From Copromyces sp. CBS 386.78 (lineage: Eukaryota > Ascomycota > Sordariomycetes > Sordariales > Sordariaceae), in assembly GCA_030685235.1 (NCBI GenBank), contig MU839121.1, positions 186,001 to 250,000 on the forward strand: 64,000 bases of DNA, written 5' to 3'. This document shows positions 21,407 to 35,514 of the stretch, piece after piece; the first letter of the stretch is position 1, and every line of letters begins with the position of its first letter. Both the position numbers and the translations under genes were made by a program. The notes below the pieces were generated by a model. It searched no databases. It had not been told where the DNA came from and saw only the letters and a list, made by a program, of their open reading frames with translations.

Positions 21407-23159
21407 TGTCTAGGTAGGGGGGGATCCGGGATCCGGGAGTTGCGACGGGTATGATGTATGTGGTATGGCGGTAGAAGAAGTGAATCCGATGCTTCCACCG
21501 AAAGCTACCGCGCGCTTCGCTATATGACTCGAATGTTTCTCTCGCGGTCGTCGATTCAAGATATCTCCATAGGTAGGTGTATATAACAATGGCGACGAAG
21601 AGAATGGCGGAACTGATGTTGTTCAGTTGAGTTGGTATAGTCGTGGGTTGCGGAGGTAAGAAATGGCGGCGTAATAGGCGGGCCAAGCAATGCCAATGCC
21701 AGGAGGTACGTTGTGTATAAACAATTTCTTGACAATTAACGTCTTGTTCCTATAAACACCGAAACATTTCTACACAGTCCCCGGTATTGTCTTTTGAGAG
21801 GGAACCAAGGAAGTTTGTGTTGAAGAGGATGGGAGGATTGGAGCTTCTCCCCGACAATCCGACGAGCCGCGTTCGTGACAATGGCTGGGCTCCCACCGCC
21901 TGGAGACGGGAACCCACAGCGCTGAACAACACCTCATCAGTGGCTGCGATATCTTGATGAGATCCTGCGGGGTGGCAGCCTCCAATTGGCCGGCCTTCCA
22001 TGGGTTTGCATCGCCGAGTCCAACAACACATCTTTTTAATCTATATCTATCTGTACAGTAAGTATCTCGATGATGGAAATCCCATAATGTTTGCTCCTTT
22101 ATCCCGTTCTTGTTCCTTTTTTTTTTTTTTTTTTTTTCGAAGTCAGTACCTCATGCAACTGCAAGGACTCAACCTAAGATGCCCTGCGGCATCGCATCGG
22201 AATGGCATTAAACCGTCTAACCGTGAGGCTTGGCATGCTGGTGAGAACGACATCGACGGCAACCATGGTGATGATGAACCAAACACCCGCATTTATTTCC
22301 CTTTCCCATCCGCCGGCCCGAGCTATGAGTTCTGGGTCAACGGTCATCAAGGGGACAACTATCCCTCACCATCCGCCCCGGCTTTGACCCTCACCCGCTC
22401 TTCACCCCCTTTTCACAACCCCTGAGCCAAGACTCTGATCTTGGCGATCTCCGACTAAGAATGTATATTGCAAACCCATTAATACTCCGAGGTGACTTGG
22501 TATTACAAGAAAGTCTATCATGTACTCGAATTGATGTAGAATCTCAACTCTATCCGCAGCGACCCCCTTCCCGGTCGACACACTCGTCCTTCTTGCACCC
22601 AGCTACTTTCCCTCCATAGCAATACAGTCCGTTTGTCCAACATCACCTTCTTCAGCCGAATCGGAAAGTAGCCGTCTCGAGGAACATGTTTGTCCCTCTC
22701 CCAAACGCCACGCATGCCCAAGCTTTCCATCATTGGTAAAATCGGTCGCGGTTCGACAGTCAACAAGCGCAAGCACCCTCTTTCGCATCCTGTTTTCTTT
22801 CACTTCTTTGTCTTGTTTGATCCTAATCCCAAATGACGCTTGTGCCTGTGTACGTGTATTCGCCATGCATGCCTCCCTCTCTCTAGGACATACTCAATTG
22901 CAATGCCCTCTCCCTTTCTTTGAAACTTCCCTAGTACCCGGGTCCTGAATACAATTTTCTCATGTGTATCCGCTTCCCCGCTCTTCAAACATTGTAGAAA
23001 AAAACAAACTCGGTAAACACCCAAAAAGTCGACCGCAGAAAAGTGGATTATGACAGTAAGAAAACATGTGGCATGATGTCGTGGTATCATGAAGCCAGGG
23101 GACTTCTACCCCTGTATCGAAGATTCGGGGTCATATCTCGACCCTGCCGTTGCCGTGTT
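21407..23159. other. Intergenic, 21-nt poly-T tract
   Basis: Holds the upstream region of AVL9 and the 3' side of os-2. A run of 21 T lies at 22,117-22,137. Short ORFs occur on both strands but none shows family features. Nothing else recognised. Confidence 0.45.
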
Positions 23160-24644
<1,485 letters not shown>

Positions 24645-27600
24645 TGTGACGTGTGGTGTTTATGACTTGGAGGTGTCGTCGAGTTTTGCGGATTAGAGAA
24701 CAAAGGATGGGGTGAGGATTGCTGGAAGACTAAGTAGCCCGGTCTTTGGTGGGAGCGCGGGGCAAGCTTGGCCGAAGTGTCGAAAACGCAGGTCAAACGC
24801 GGCGTCTGATTCAGTGGCGACAGTGAAGGGATCCGGTGATCGGGCGCTTCGTGTTTTTGTGTAACGAAGAAGAGACGACGTCGGCTGGGTGGTCGGATGT
24901 TGGCTGCGTGGTGCGCACAACGATGGAATCGTGTAAAGGCTGCTGAAGGCGAACCCAAAGCTTTGGTGTTGTCTTGGGAGAAAATAAAGTTTAGCTTGGG
25001 CACCGAGAGCAAAGTGGAAAAGTTAAAGGAGAGCGAGTGGGAAAGAAGTGGACGCAATGACAGAAAAAGGAATCCATCCCACTCCCACTTCCCGTCCCAG
25101 CGCAACCTGGGCAGCTCACTGGCAGCGGGCAAGTTAGTGTGCGCCAGGCAGTTGCCAGGGCGGGGAAGTGCGGAGGGAATTGGCCTCTAGTGGTGGACCT
25201 TGTTTGGTGGGGATCCGCCCGCTTACCTGCAGTATTTCACTAACAGAACTGGGCCTTTTACCCAAATTGAATTCGGATACGAGGGGCAGCGACAAGTGGT
25301 TGGCAGGTGCGTGCTTCGGCTCGGATCTCGATCGGGATTGAGATGCTGGCGCCGCAACTACTTGTGTCCTACTCGATATGGAACGATTTTCCTCGTGTCG
25401 TCGTGTAAGTCACGGTTTTGGGGTTGTCGGACAGTTGGTGAGAATTGTTGTTGTTGTTGTTGTTGTTGTAGTGTTGTTGTGAACGTCTTTTTTTTGCAAT
25501 CCAATAACAATTTGAAGTTGGAACCGATGGCCCCGCACTTTCCGATGCTGGACTGCTTTTCTGTAGTTGCACCTACCCGCACACTTGGCGAGTCTACCTA
25601 GTCAAAGCTGAGGTCGAAGTCGGACTCGTTTTAACCGAGGAATATCACGATGGGGGTTTGGTTGGTGGGTGGAGGCTAGAATAGGCCGACTGAGGGAAAA
25701 ACACGCAAGGCGAGGATGGTATCGCAGATGTCGCAAGAAGCACAACGTAGGTTTGAAGAGGAGGAGAAGCAGAGGAGGGACCTAGGAGGAAGAGAAGGGG
25801 CGACAGCGCAGGTGATAAAAGGGAGAGGAAAAGAAGGATCTACGATCAGTAAATACCAAGTCAAGACTTTCCTGCACCTGCACCTGAACCTGAGCACCCG
25901 ATGAGCCAGGCAAGGGTGGGTGAAGATGCAGCACAGAGGATGGAACGGGAGGCCGGGCAAGGAAGTGGGAGAAACCGTGACAGCTCAAAACGGTCAAGTT
26001 AAGGCGCTACCAGCAGGGGCCGGCAACTTCCAATAGGGTTGACTGACAAGATCCCCGACCTCGGGACCGGGAACACGACGCCGGGACTGGAGAACAGGAT
26101 ATGTTGAATTCCCGTCTTGTTCAAATTCCATGCTTTGGTTCATCCATTTTTCGCTTTCTTTTTGTCGTTGGTTGGGTACCTGTACCTGCCCCCTCCCCCT
26201 TGAAGTTCGTACCCCTAGTGTGTCTCGTGTGTTTTGCATGTACACCACCATCCTATACTAACTGCTGGCATCCAACAGGATGCTGTATCTGATACATGTT
26301 GTTGACTGTCTCTTGTTACTGCAGGTTGAGATAACCTCAATGGATGCCATGTTGATGTCCATGTTCTTATGTGCAGCTTATTCATGTCTGTACAAGTCGA
26401 GCAATCTTCCCTGCCATCTGCTTGCTCATTGTAGGTGTGAAGTGTGTTTATAACACTGCAACTTGGACTTAGATTCTCGGTTTCCCATAAACGTTGGGTT
26501 TTTGTTGTTGTTAAGGTACCTTCAACCCTCGGTCAAACACGGACCACCACATCCGGCCTCATCAACAGAAACTCATCTGATAGTGCATACATGTGGAAGC
26601 GACATATGGTGTGTGTGGTAGGACTGGCCAGACGAGGGGGAGGAGGCTATGACGTAGTTGATGGGTGGGACTCACCAGCGTTATAAGCAGAGCGCTAACC
26701 ACGACCCCTTGTCGCCGAGACATGTCAAAAGGCCCACTCCCGCTCGGCCTGGCAGGCAATCGCAGGCCATCGCAGGCCATCGCAGGCCATCGCAAACTGG
26801 CACAGCCGCACAGGGCCAATCCGGCGGGTTGCGTTGCTGAGCCCCTCCAATTGCTCCAAATCGCGAATTTGGGCGCAATCGGACTCTGATCGAGCATTTC
26901 AGCCAATTGTTCGATCTGGCGGTGACCCGTTCCTAATTGTTTTCCTTGTAAGTGAGAACCGGCCGTTCCTCCGACTGCTGTCAACCAACCGAGCATTCAA
27001 CCGCAGTCACGCGCGGCTTCCCCCTCCCGAAGTATCACTTCATCTTTGACTGACTTCAAGGAAAAGGGAAGCCATCATTGTCACATCGACATGAAGGGCA
27101 ATACGTAAACAGGTTGTCAGAAAACGCGGCTGGAAGAAATGCTCCGGTTTGGGGAACACGAAGGGGACACCACATTTGCCATGAGGTTAGAGATAATATT
27201 CATCGGACCAGCTGAATACCCTGGCAGCCTGGATTCAAGATGCTTTTTCTAGCCAAGCCAATATCAAGCTCACTGCTAGGAAGAAAAAAAAGAAAAACGA
27301 AAAAGACGAAACGGCTAACAGCATGCTTTGCAGACACTCAAAGCTTGGACCATCCTCCACACATCCCACCGGCATGGACTTTTCCCAGCGCTTAGAGTCA
27401 GCACTCATGCCGGATATCTTTTTGACTTTTTTCAGCCTCCCATGAGTCGGCTCGAAACATCAACCACACATGGTCACTCCACCATTTTACGATAGGCGCG
27501 TCATTGACCACGGTTCTTCTTCCTGGCAATCACCATTTCTCAGTCTTGTCATTCTTGTCCTTGGACTTTTCAAGTTGCCTCGTTTGGGTATCAACCAGCT

Positions 27601-30600
27601 GGTATCAACGCAAATGGCACGCATTCTATAGTGTCGTCGTGGTTGTGTACAAGTGCAAGTCATTCACACCACCTACCTCTGGCCATCTCGATGACACCCC
27701 AAGACCCTCTCAAGAGCCTCCAACGACCCTGGCTCGGTCTCATCCACAAACCACTCACAACTCCCCACGACTGACGATCAGACCCCCCTCGGCGGCCCTC
27801 TCTTTTCTCATTCTACCCCTCCATGATCGGAAATCGGGAATCTCTCTCAAGTCATTGCCAAGAAGCGGTCATCACGCAACCCTCGGCAACCCTCCTTGTC
27901 AGGGTCCTGCCGAGACTCCCACTTCCCATGCCTTGGGGGCCCCCAACCTCCATCCATCCACATGAAGCCCATCACAATCAAATCAGCTCACCTCCTAGCG
28001 TTCCCCTCGCTAGCATGTGTCCGCTGCCCTGGTGATTATTGATTGATATTCACCTGCCACGCCTGCCTTCAGAGCAGCACGTGTCGCAGACAGTCTCACC
28101 GTTGTGTACCGTACAAGTTGCACGGATCACGGATCTTTCCCGTGATCATCAGGGACCCATGGGTGAGGTTTACCGTCCGGTTTCCTACCCATGGATACTG
28201 TTCTGTTTTTTTTCATCTCATCTTTCTTTTTGTTCCCATCTCCGAGCTGTTAGGATCACAACCTTCACATGATCTGCGTGCTACAGCAAATCCCAGATCA
28301 AATCATCATCTTATCTTGATCCAGACCCCATATCACTCACGATACACATTAATCCTCCTTCAAATCAGCATATATCTCACCTTGCCCTCGGTGAATTATA
28401 GCTTCAGCACATACAAAACCACCCCCAACAATTCCAGACTGCGTACCGAGAAAGTGCGGAATCGGAATGCCGTCATAACCAGAGACCCCTGGTCCATTGT
28501 TCCGCTGTCCCTGTTATCCAAGCCGAGGGAAATTCAACCACCAAATAAATGGACGTCGATTGGTACCCTGCATGTTGAAACGGCGCTATTGATGACCATC
28601 CCCGTCACGAATACTAGGCAACTATTCCCAATCCATCCTAGCCTTGTCAATACCCAGCGGGGCCGAACGGGGAAGCTTCCAGGCCCGTTTTATGCATGAT
28701 GACGTCGTCGGGGTATGGCGCAGCTAGTGTAGCTACCCGCGAATTGTACCCATCCAGGTCCAGGACGTTCTCCCTCCTTCCCGCATGACACCCATAGGCC
28801 CCGTTGGAACCCTGGATTCAGTCACACGAGACCTAAGAACCGGGAGGAGGATAGTCCCCTCAATTTCTGATAGGGTCCACGACACACGAGACTCTTTGCG
28901 ACTGCTGCTACTGCTAGTATGCAGATGCACAGGAAAAGCACGTTTTTCAAGGCAGAAAGCATGTCAAAATAATGGCCATCGTGTGTTGGCTTAGTTCAAT
29001 CTTTTATAATATTGACCAATTGTCAAGGACATGCAAGTGTCTTGTCATCGAATCCACTGCACACGTACATTAACACACTGCGCTACACGGGAATGCCATC
29101 CATCTATCTCTGCATCGCAGCCAGGGCCCTTCATGCATATTGCAGCAGGCCCAGCAGCCGGAGATGCATACTCACATTCCTCCATGCCCATCGACAGCTG
29201 AACTTCGGTGGGGATAGAAGCGTCTAAATTCTTACGCAACGCATCTCGCTTCCTGTATTTTGCAACGGAACAAGGAGCGTTTCCCCGCTACCGTTGAGCC
29301 ATGGGCTGTGAGCCATAATTACGTTAGCACGGAAGCGATGCATATGGACGAAGTGATCCGTCAGAAAAAGAAGTGAAGCTGTCAACACCCACGCTGCCAC
29401 CGGTAGGGTTACAACCCTGTGCTGACAGATCCAGCTCACAGCTTCCCTCCTGGACGCCAACACCGGAAGCTACACGACATACTGTATGCTTGTATGCAGT
29501 CGATCACTTCCAGCTTCCCCCAGGGTAGGGTCAGTACATATCCTCGGCCTGAATAGGAACCAACCAGACGCTTGAGCCAAGTGTGGGATATGCAACTATT
29601 CCCACCCTCGTCACCCCCTGACCCCCTTTGTCCATCCACGTCTCCCCCCTCGTTTCCCGTTTTGAGCCTCCATGCCTCCATCCACCACTCCTTGTCTCTC
29701 TCCTTATCAATCTCCGGTCTGTCCGGTCTAAACTAACGGCAGCAGGGATACCATGGGAAACAGATCACCCTTCCTTCCTGCCATCGACTTCTCATACTGT
29801 ATCCATCCCGTCCCCATCGGGGAATCGGGCAAGCGACCACCAGGGCATGTCCATGTCCCTGGAGCAAGTCCCATCCGTCCATGGTCTCCATCAACGAACC
29901 AAAAAAACACAGATTCGTGTGACAAACAGTTCCCTGCCAAGATGTTGTACGACTCGGCATGCTTAACACCGATGGGGTGCGACTGTGGGACCACAGGAAG
30001 GTGAAGCTATCGTCGACTCCGGATGGCACCTCCTGGCACGCCGACACTCTGACACGCTCACTCACTACATGTAGCTAGCACGCTGGCTGATGGATTAAGT
30101 CTAGATGGATGCTCAAATTGGCTGAATGGAGGCTCCGTGGCTGGCCAGTCAATGGAGCTTCGGCGATCCGCAACGGTGATCTGCAAACTTCAGTCGAGAT
30201 GTCCTGTTGCTCAACAATACCGTATGGGATCGCCGGTTCGGCCCCTCGGAGAACTGGGCCCCTGAGACCCCTTAACCCGGTCGAGGTATCCCATTGTGAA
30301 ATCCCATCATACTTACTGTACTTACACTACCTATCTGCAGTGCCTAACTACCTACCCGATTCACAATTCCAATATCCACACGCCCGGCACTTTCAGCTGC
30401 CGACATACATAAGAGCCAGACTGAAAAAGTTTTTCGATAAGGAGGCTCTACCCCAAACTCTCCAAACTCCCAAAACCCTTGCTGAGTGGCAACAGCCCTA
30501 CCGACACTGCATTGCACATAAGTACTAACAGCAACATAGTGACACAGCAGAAGTCAGGATGGCCTAGAAGGTCCCTTGTACTTCCAACTTTACAGGCTCA

Positions 30601-31416
30601 GCTGTCACAAGGCTGTGCCTACCCATCTAAGGTATCTACCCATTATTTCAGGGTACGGAAATTGCAGAAAGGAACTCAAAGCTACCTCTACCCATCATGA
30701 CGCTGCACAAGGTATGGGGTACAGACCACTTAGATTATGTACTGAAGTGCCACGGGAAAGGTGAGTGTTTTAGTCTAGGCACACCCAACTCTAGTTCTAA
30801 CATCAACCTGCGCACAAAAAGAGTCTTGGACAACCGACGATCAGGTCTGGAATGTTCTCTGTATCCCACTTATACCTCACCTCACTTAGGTACCTACGCC
30901 CAGTCAGTCAAATACGAGAGGCTATTCTACATCAGGAGAGGAACTCAGACACTCCGTCCGTCCTCTTTGCACCGCACCAGATTCCTTCTAGAACATTGAT
31001 TGACAACTTCCATTCACGTTCCACAACTTCCGTCCTTGTACATGGAACGCCTCGAACATCCATTTACCCCGTGTTCCATCTACCCCGTGTTCATCTACAC
31101 AGTGGTCGTTCACGAAGCAGCTCTCCAAAGGACAGCATGTGGATATGACAGCGACGAATACCCCGAGAGCCTGGCTTACAAAACCAAAACCGAAAGACGA
31201 CAGACATCAAGGGCAGGGGATGGCCAAGCCGCTCGATACCAAACATACCTGCGTTCCGAACGGAGACGCCGTTATCGAGTTTTGTCTCGGTGTTGGCTGT
31301 TCTCGCGCTACATCCACCGTCCAAGCTAGGTACACACTCGGTAAGTAGTTCCTGCAAAAAGCCTAACATGGGACGGGCATGGTCAGGTTGTACTAAGTCT
31401 TTAGCTAGCTAGCTAG

Positions 31417-31660
31417 CTACTTACCTACGTGCCTGCCTACCTACTTACCTACCTACTTACCTACCTACCTACCTACCTACCTACCTACCTACCTACCTAC
31501 CTACCTACCTACCTACCTACCTACCTACCTACCTACTTATACCTACCTACCTACCTACCTACCTACCTACCTACCTACCTACCTACCTACCTACCTACCT
31601 ACCTACCTACTTACCTACCTACCTAAATACCTACCTACCTCCTTACCTACCTACCTACCT
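31417..31660. repeat. (CTAC)n microsatellite array
   Basis: About 240 bp of CTAC/CTAC units with a few CTTAC and TTATACC interruptions. The 65-residue ORF across it (YLPTYLPT repeats) is a by-product of the repeat. Flanking DNA contains more ACCTAGGTA-type words. Confidence 0.95.
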
Positions 31661-31921
31661 AAGGGCCACCTAGACTAGACGTTAAACACCCAACAAGACA
31701 ACTGAAGCCATCCATCACATCCGTCACTGCAATCAATCGGCTGCAATGGGATTGAATGTACATACATACATATATACATACATACATACAGTACTCCTGA
31801 AACTCCCCAAAAAAAAAAGAACAGAACACAAAGGGTCAAAACTATGGACAAAGTTTTTATTTTTGAGAAGAAACTGAAATGAAATATAAGGGTTATCTAC
31901 CTACCCTTGCGTCTAGGTATT

Positions 31922-31945
31922 GAGAGAGAGAGAGAGAGAGAGAGA
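31922..31945. repeat. (GA)12 dinucleotide repeat
   Basis: Twelve uninterrupted GA units in the gene-poor region between os-2 and gpn. Confidence 0.9.
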
Positions 31946-32684
31946 CACAGATAAGGAATAGGATAAATAGATACATAGATAGTATATGTATAGGAAGAAA
32001 TTGGAATCAGTTAAATAAGTTGCGCACCTAGGTGTCTCACTACTAGGTACCTAGGTATGTAGGTATGTAAGTATGTAAGTATGTGGGTATATGTCAGATA
32101 GGCAACTCTAAAGAGTGGCTGGATGGAGGGAGAAGGGAAAATAAAGTGTTGGTGAACAAAATCCCAAAGAAAAAAAAAAAAAGAAAAAAATTATTAAAGG
32201 AGAGTTAGTGAACACTTATAAACGTGCCCAGAAAAGGAGATAAAGAGACAGTGAGTGAAGAATATTCGGTTCCCTCCTACGTGTCAGCTTATCGAGTAAA
32301 GATCCAAGGTTGTTGACCAACACTACCTCTACGTAGCCGGTGTACAGACATCTCCGTCAGGGGAATCCCCTTGTCTAGAATTTGGAGCATCAACCACATG
32401 ATAACTTATAGCCACTTCAGCGTGTCATATTCGGTATTCACTCTCACCAAGGATGCAAATGGCGAGTGACATAGACAGTTGTACAAGTCACAAAATTTGT
32501 ATTCAAATAGGTGCCATTCCTCAATAGGTTCATGATTCGTAACGGCGTAATCAAGAAGGTAAGTCATCAACCCCGTCCTCCCCCTCCCACTCTCCACTCC
32601 AAAGACTATCCATGAATGTTATAGGCATCCTGCTTCCCCCTTTTCATCTTCCACTCCCCCTTTCCCAGTTTGGTTTTGGACCCC

Positions 32685-35514
32685 TTACTTCTGGTCCTTG
32701 ATAGTCAAAGGCTCAAGGTTCCAGATACCCTCGGCATACTCGTTGATGCAGCGGTCCGAGCTGAAGAAGCCCATTCTCGCCACGCTCTCAATGCTCTTGG
32801 TGATCCAGCCCTCCTGGTCGCGGTAGGCCTTGTCAACAAGCTCTTGCGTCTCAATGTAGCTGTGGAAGTCATCGGACACGAGGTAGAAGTCACCGTGGTC
32901 GCGGACGGCAGAGATCATGCCCATGAAGTCGTTGGGCTCGCCGAAGGTGCCCTTCTCAATAGCCTCGAACACCTTGGTAAGGTCGGGGTCGACAGTGTGC
33001 GAGCCGTAAGTGTGGTTGTGGCGGATGTCCTCGACGTCCTCGGCGAGGTTACCGAAGAGGAAGATGTTCTGTTCGCCGATTTCGCGGGTGATTTCGATCT
33101 GATAAAAGGTTAGTAAAAGGTCATATGGCATGGAAGAGAGTTTTGCTTACGTTGGCACCATCGCATGTTCCGATGATGAGACCACCGTTGAGGACGAACT
33201 TCATGTTACTGGTACCAGAGGCCCTGTTATTGGTTAGCGAATAGTATTCACACTAGGGACAGCGGAAAACTTACTCGGTACCGGCAGTCGAGATGTGCTC
33301 GCTGAGATCCGAAGCGGGAATGATCATCTCGGCCTTGCTGACGTTGTAATCCTCGAGGAAGATGACCTTGAGAAGATCACCAATCTCCTTGTCGTTGTTG
33401 ACAACGGCGCCGACAGCGTTGATCAAGTGAATGATCTGCTTGGCCATCCAGTAGCCAGGGGCAGCCTTTCCACCAAAGATGGAGACTCTGGGCTGGAACT
33501 TCTTCCTTTCCTCAGGCGAGGCTGCCTTAAGGGTAAGATAACGGTGGATGACACCGAAGATGTTCATCTGTTGGCGCTTGTACTCGTGAATACGCTTGAC
33601 CTGGACGTCAAAGAGGGCAGAGGGGTTGACGTCGACATCGGTGGTCTTCTTGATGTGCTTGGACAGGCGGACCTTATTGGCGTACTTGATCTCGGCCCAC
33701 TCCTTGCGGAAGTCCTTGTCGTCCTTGTAGTGCTCAATCTTGGCCAGCTCAGTCAGATCCTTGAGGTAGTTCAGGCTGCCGGTCTTGCTGGCGATGAGCT
33801 CCGAGAGGCGAGGGTTGGCCTGGTGGAGCCATCTGCGGGGAGTGATACCGTTGGTGACGTTGGTGAACTTGTCGGGGCCAAAGACCTCGACGAAGTCCTT
33901 GAAGATGGTGGTCTTGATGAGATCGGAATGCAACTCGGCAACACCATTGACCTTGTGAGAACCAACAATAGCCAAGTGAGCCATGCGGACCATCTTGGGC
34001 TGGGACTCCTCGATGATGGAGACGCGGGCAAGCATATCGCGATCCTTGGGGAACTTGCGCTCGACGGTCTGCAGGAAGAACAGGTTGATGTCGTAGATGA
34101 GCTGGAGGTGGCGGGGCAGGAGATGTTGGAACAAGGGGACGGACCACTTCTCGAGAGCCTCGGGAAGGACCGTGTGGTTGGTGTAACCGAAAGTCTGGGT
34201 GACGATGTTCCAGGCCTCCTCCCAGTTAAGGCCCTCGAGATCGACGAGGATACGCTGGAGCTCGACAACAGCCAGAGTCGGGTGGGTGTCGTTGAGCTGG
34301 ATGGCAACCTGGTCGGGGAACTCCTTCCATGCGCGCTTGGACTTTTTGAAACGGCGGACAATGTCGTAGAGGGAGGCGGCAACCCAGAAGTATTGCTGCT
34401 TGAGACGAAGCTCCTTTCCGCGATCGAGGTTGTCGTTGGGGTAGAGCACAGCACTGATGGTCTCGGCACGTTGCTGGTCCGCGACCGAGTTCTCGTAGTC
34501 GCCGCTATTGAACTTTTGGAAGTCGAACTCTCCGCTGGCAGCCTTGCTGGACCACAGTCTCAGGTTGTTGGTCGAAGGCGTGGCGTAGCCGGGAATGGGG
34601 ACATCGAAAGCGACGGCCTTGACGATCTCGCCGCCCTCCCAGGTGGCGATGGTCTTGCCGTTGTCATCGGTGCGCTTGGTGACATGGCCGTAAAACTGGA
34701 TATCGACGGTGACGTCGTGACGGGGGAACTCCCAGGGGTTGAAGTCGAGCCAGTAGTCTGGCACCTCGACCTGGTAGCCGTCGATGATCTCCTGCTTGAA
34801 GATACCGTAGCGGTATCTGAGGCCGTAACCCCAGGCCGAATAGTTGAGCGAGGCCAAACTGTCGAGGAAGCAGGCAGCGAGACGACCAAGACCACCGTTT
34901 CCGAGAGCAGCATCGTGCTCCTGTTCGATGACATCCTCGATTCTGAAGCCGAGGTCGGCGAGACCAGCCTTGGCCACGTCCTTCTGGCCGATGTTGAGCA
35001 TGGCATTGTCGAGGGCACGGCCCATGAGGAACTCTAGGGAGAGGTAGTAGACACGCTTGCTGTCGGCGAAGGTCTGGCGCTGCTGAGTGCGGTTCCACTC
35101 GAGAATGAGACGGTCACGGAAGGCCAAACTGCAGGCAGCGTAGGCGGCGTGTTCGTCGCAGTTGTACAAGCTGCGGGCAAGCGTGGTCTCGACATGGCGG
35201 ACAACCTCCTTTTCGAAGCCGTCCTTGTCCTTGAAGCCGCTGGTCTGATGTTCGAGCCAAGCCTTGCGCTGGGGCTCGGGGATAGAAGCTGGTTGAAGAC
35301 AGATGTTAGTGCTAGTCCATAAATTTGTGTTGAGGGGGGCATCCATACCTTCGACGGTCTTGATATCTCCAGCACCGAAGCCGGTAAGGGTTCTCTTGTG
35401 CTTGGGGCGAGAGACACCGGCGGGAGCAACACCTCCCTGGATATCGACGAGGGGAGCGCCAACGGATGGCCTCCTTTCTCGGAGGGGAACACGCTGCGTG
35501 GTAGTGGAGGCCAT
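32685..35514 (-). CDS. gpn: Glycogen phosphorylase
   Basis: Releases glucose-1-phosphate from glycogen using pyridoxal phosphate. Four exons (35,514-35,349; 35,288-33,275; 33,223-33,151; 33,098-32,685) give 888 aa, the usual fungal length. Landmarks are [20 protein letters not shown] written here as [87 protein letters not shown] and, across intron 2, [15 protein letters not shown], which holds the cofactor lysine. Intron 1 is 60 nt, has no stop codon and a length divisible by three, so an unspliced message stays in frame. Fungal phosphorylases are regulated by phosphorylation near the N-terminus (RRPSVGAP and RTLTGF are candidate sites). It sits downstream of nothing co-transcribed; its 3' end faces the gene-poor region. 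Confidence 0.96.

Larger units (their letters stand above)
24645..32684. other. 8-kb gene-poor region with microsatellites
   Basis: Between the os-2 start and the gpn stop, no ORF has convincing domains, codon pattern or splice structure. Longest candidates (28,043-28,699 plus, 218 aa; 27,504-27,965 plus, 153 aa) are low-complexity and begin at arbitrary starts. Simple repeats seen are (TTG)n at 25,445-25,469, three GCAGGCCATC units at 26,766-26,795, the (CTAC)n array at 31,417-31,660, a short CATA run near 31,760 and (GA)n at 31,922-31,945. It may hold long untranslated leaders, non-coding RNAs or regulatory DNA of os-2, none of which can be shown from sequence alone. Confidence 0.5.

Noticed and set aside
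28043..28699. 218-aa plus-strand ORF in the gene-poor region
   Set aside because: No domain, no conserved start and a composition typical of random CT-rich DNA.
31429..31626. 65-aa ORF of YLPT repeats
   Set aside because: Direct product of the (CTAC)n array.
31417..31660. CRISPR-like repetition
   Set aside because: Uninterrupted tetranucleotide repeat without spacers, in a fungal genome.
33295..35037. 580-aa plus-strand ORF over glycogen phosphorylase
   Set aside because: Mirror of a highly codon-biased gene; Val/Leu/Asp/Gly-rich with no family features, while the minus strand has every phosphorylase motif.
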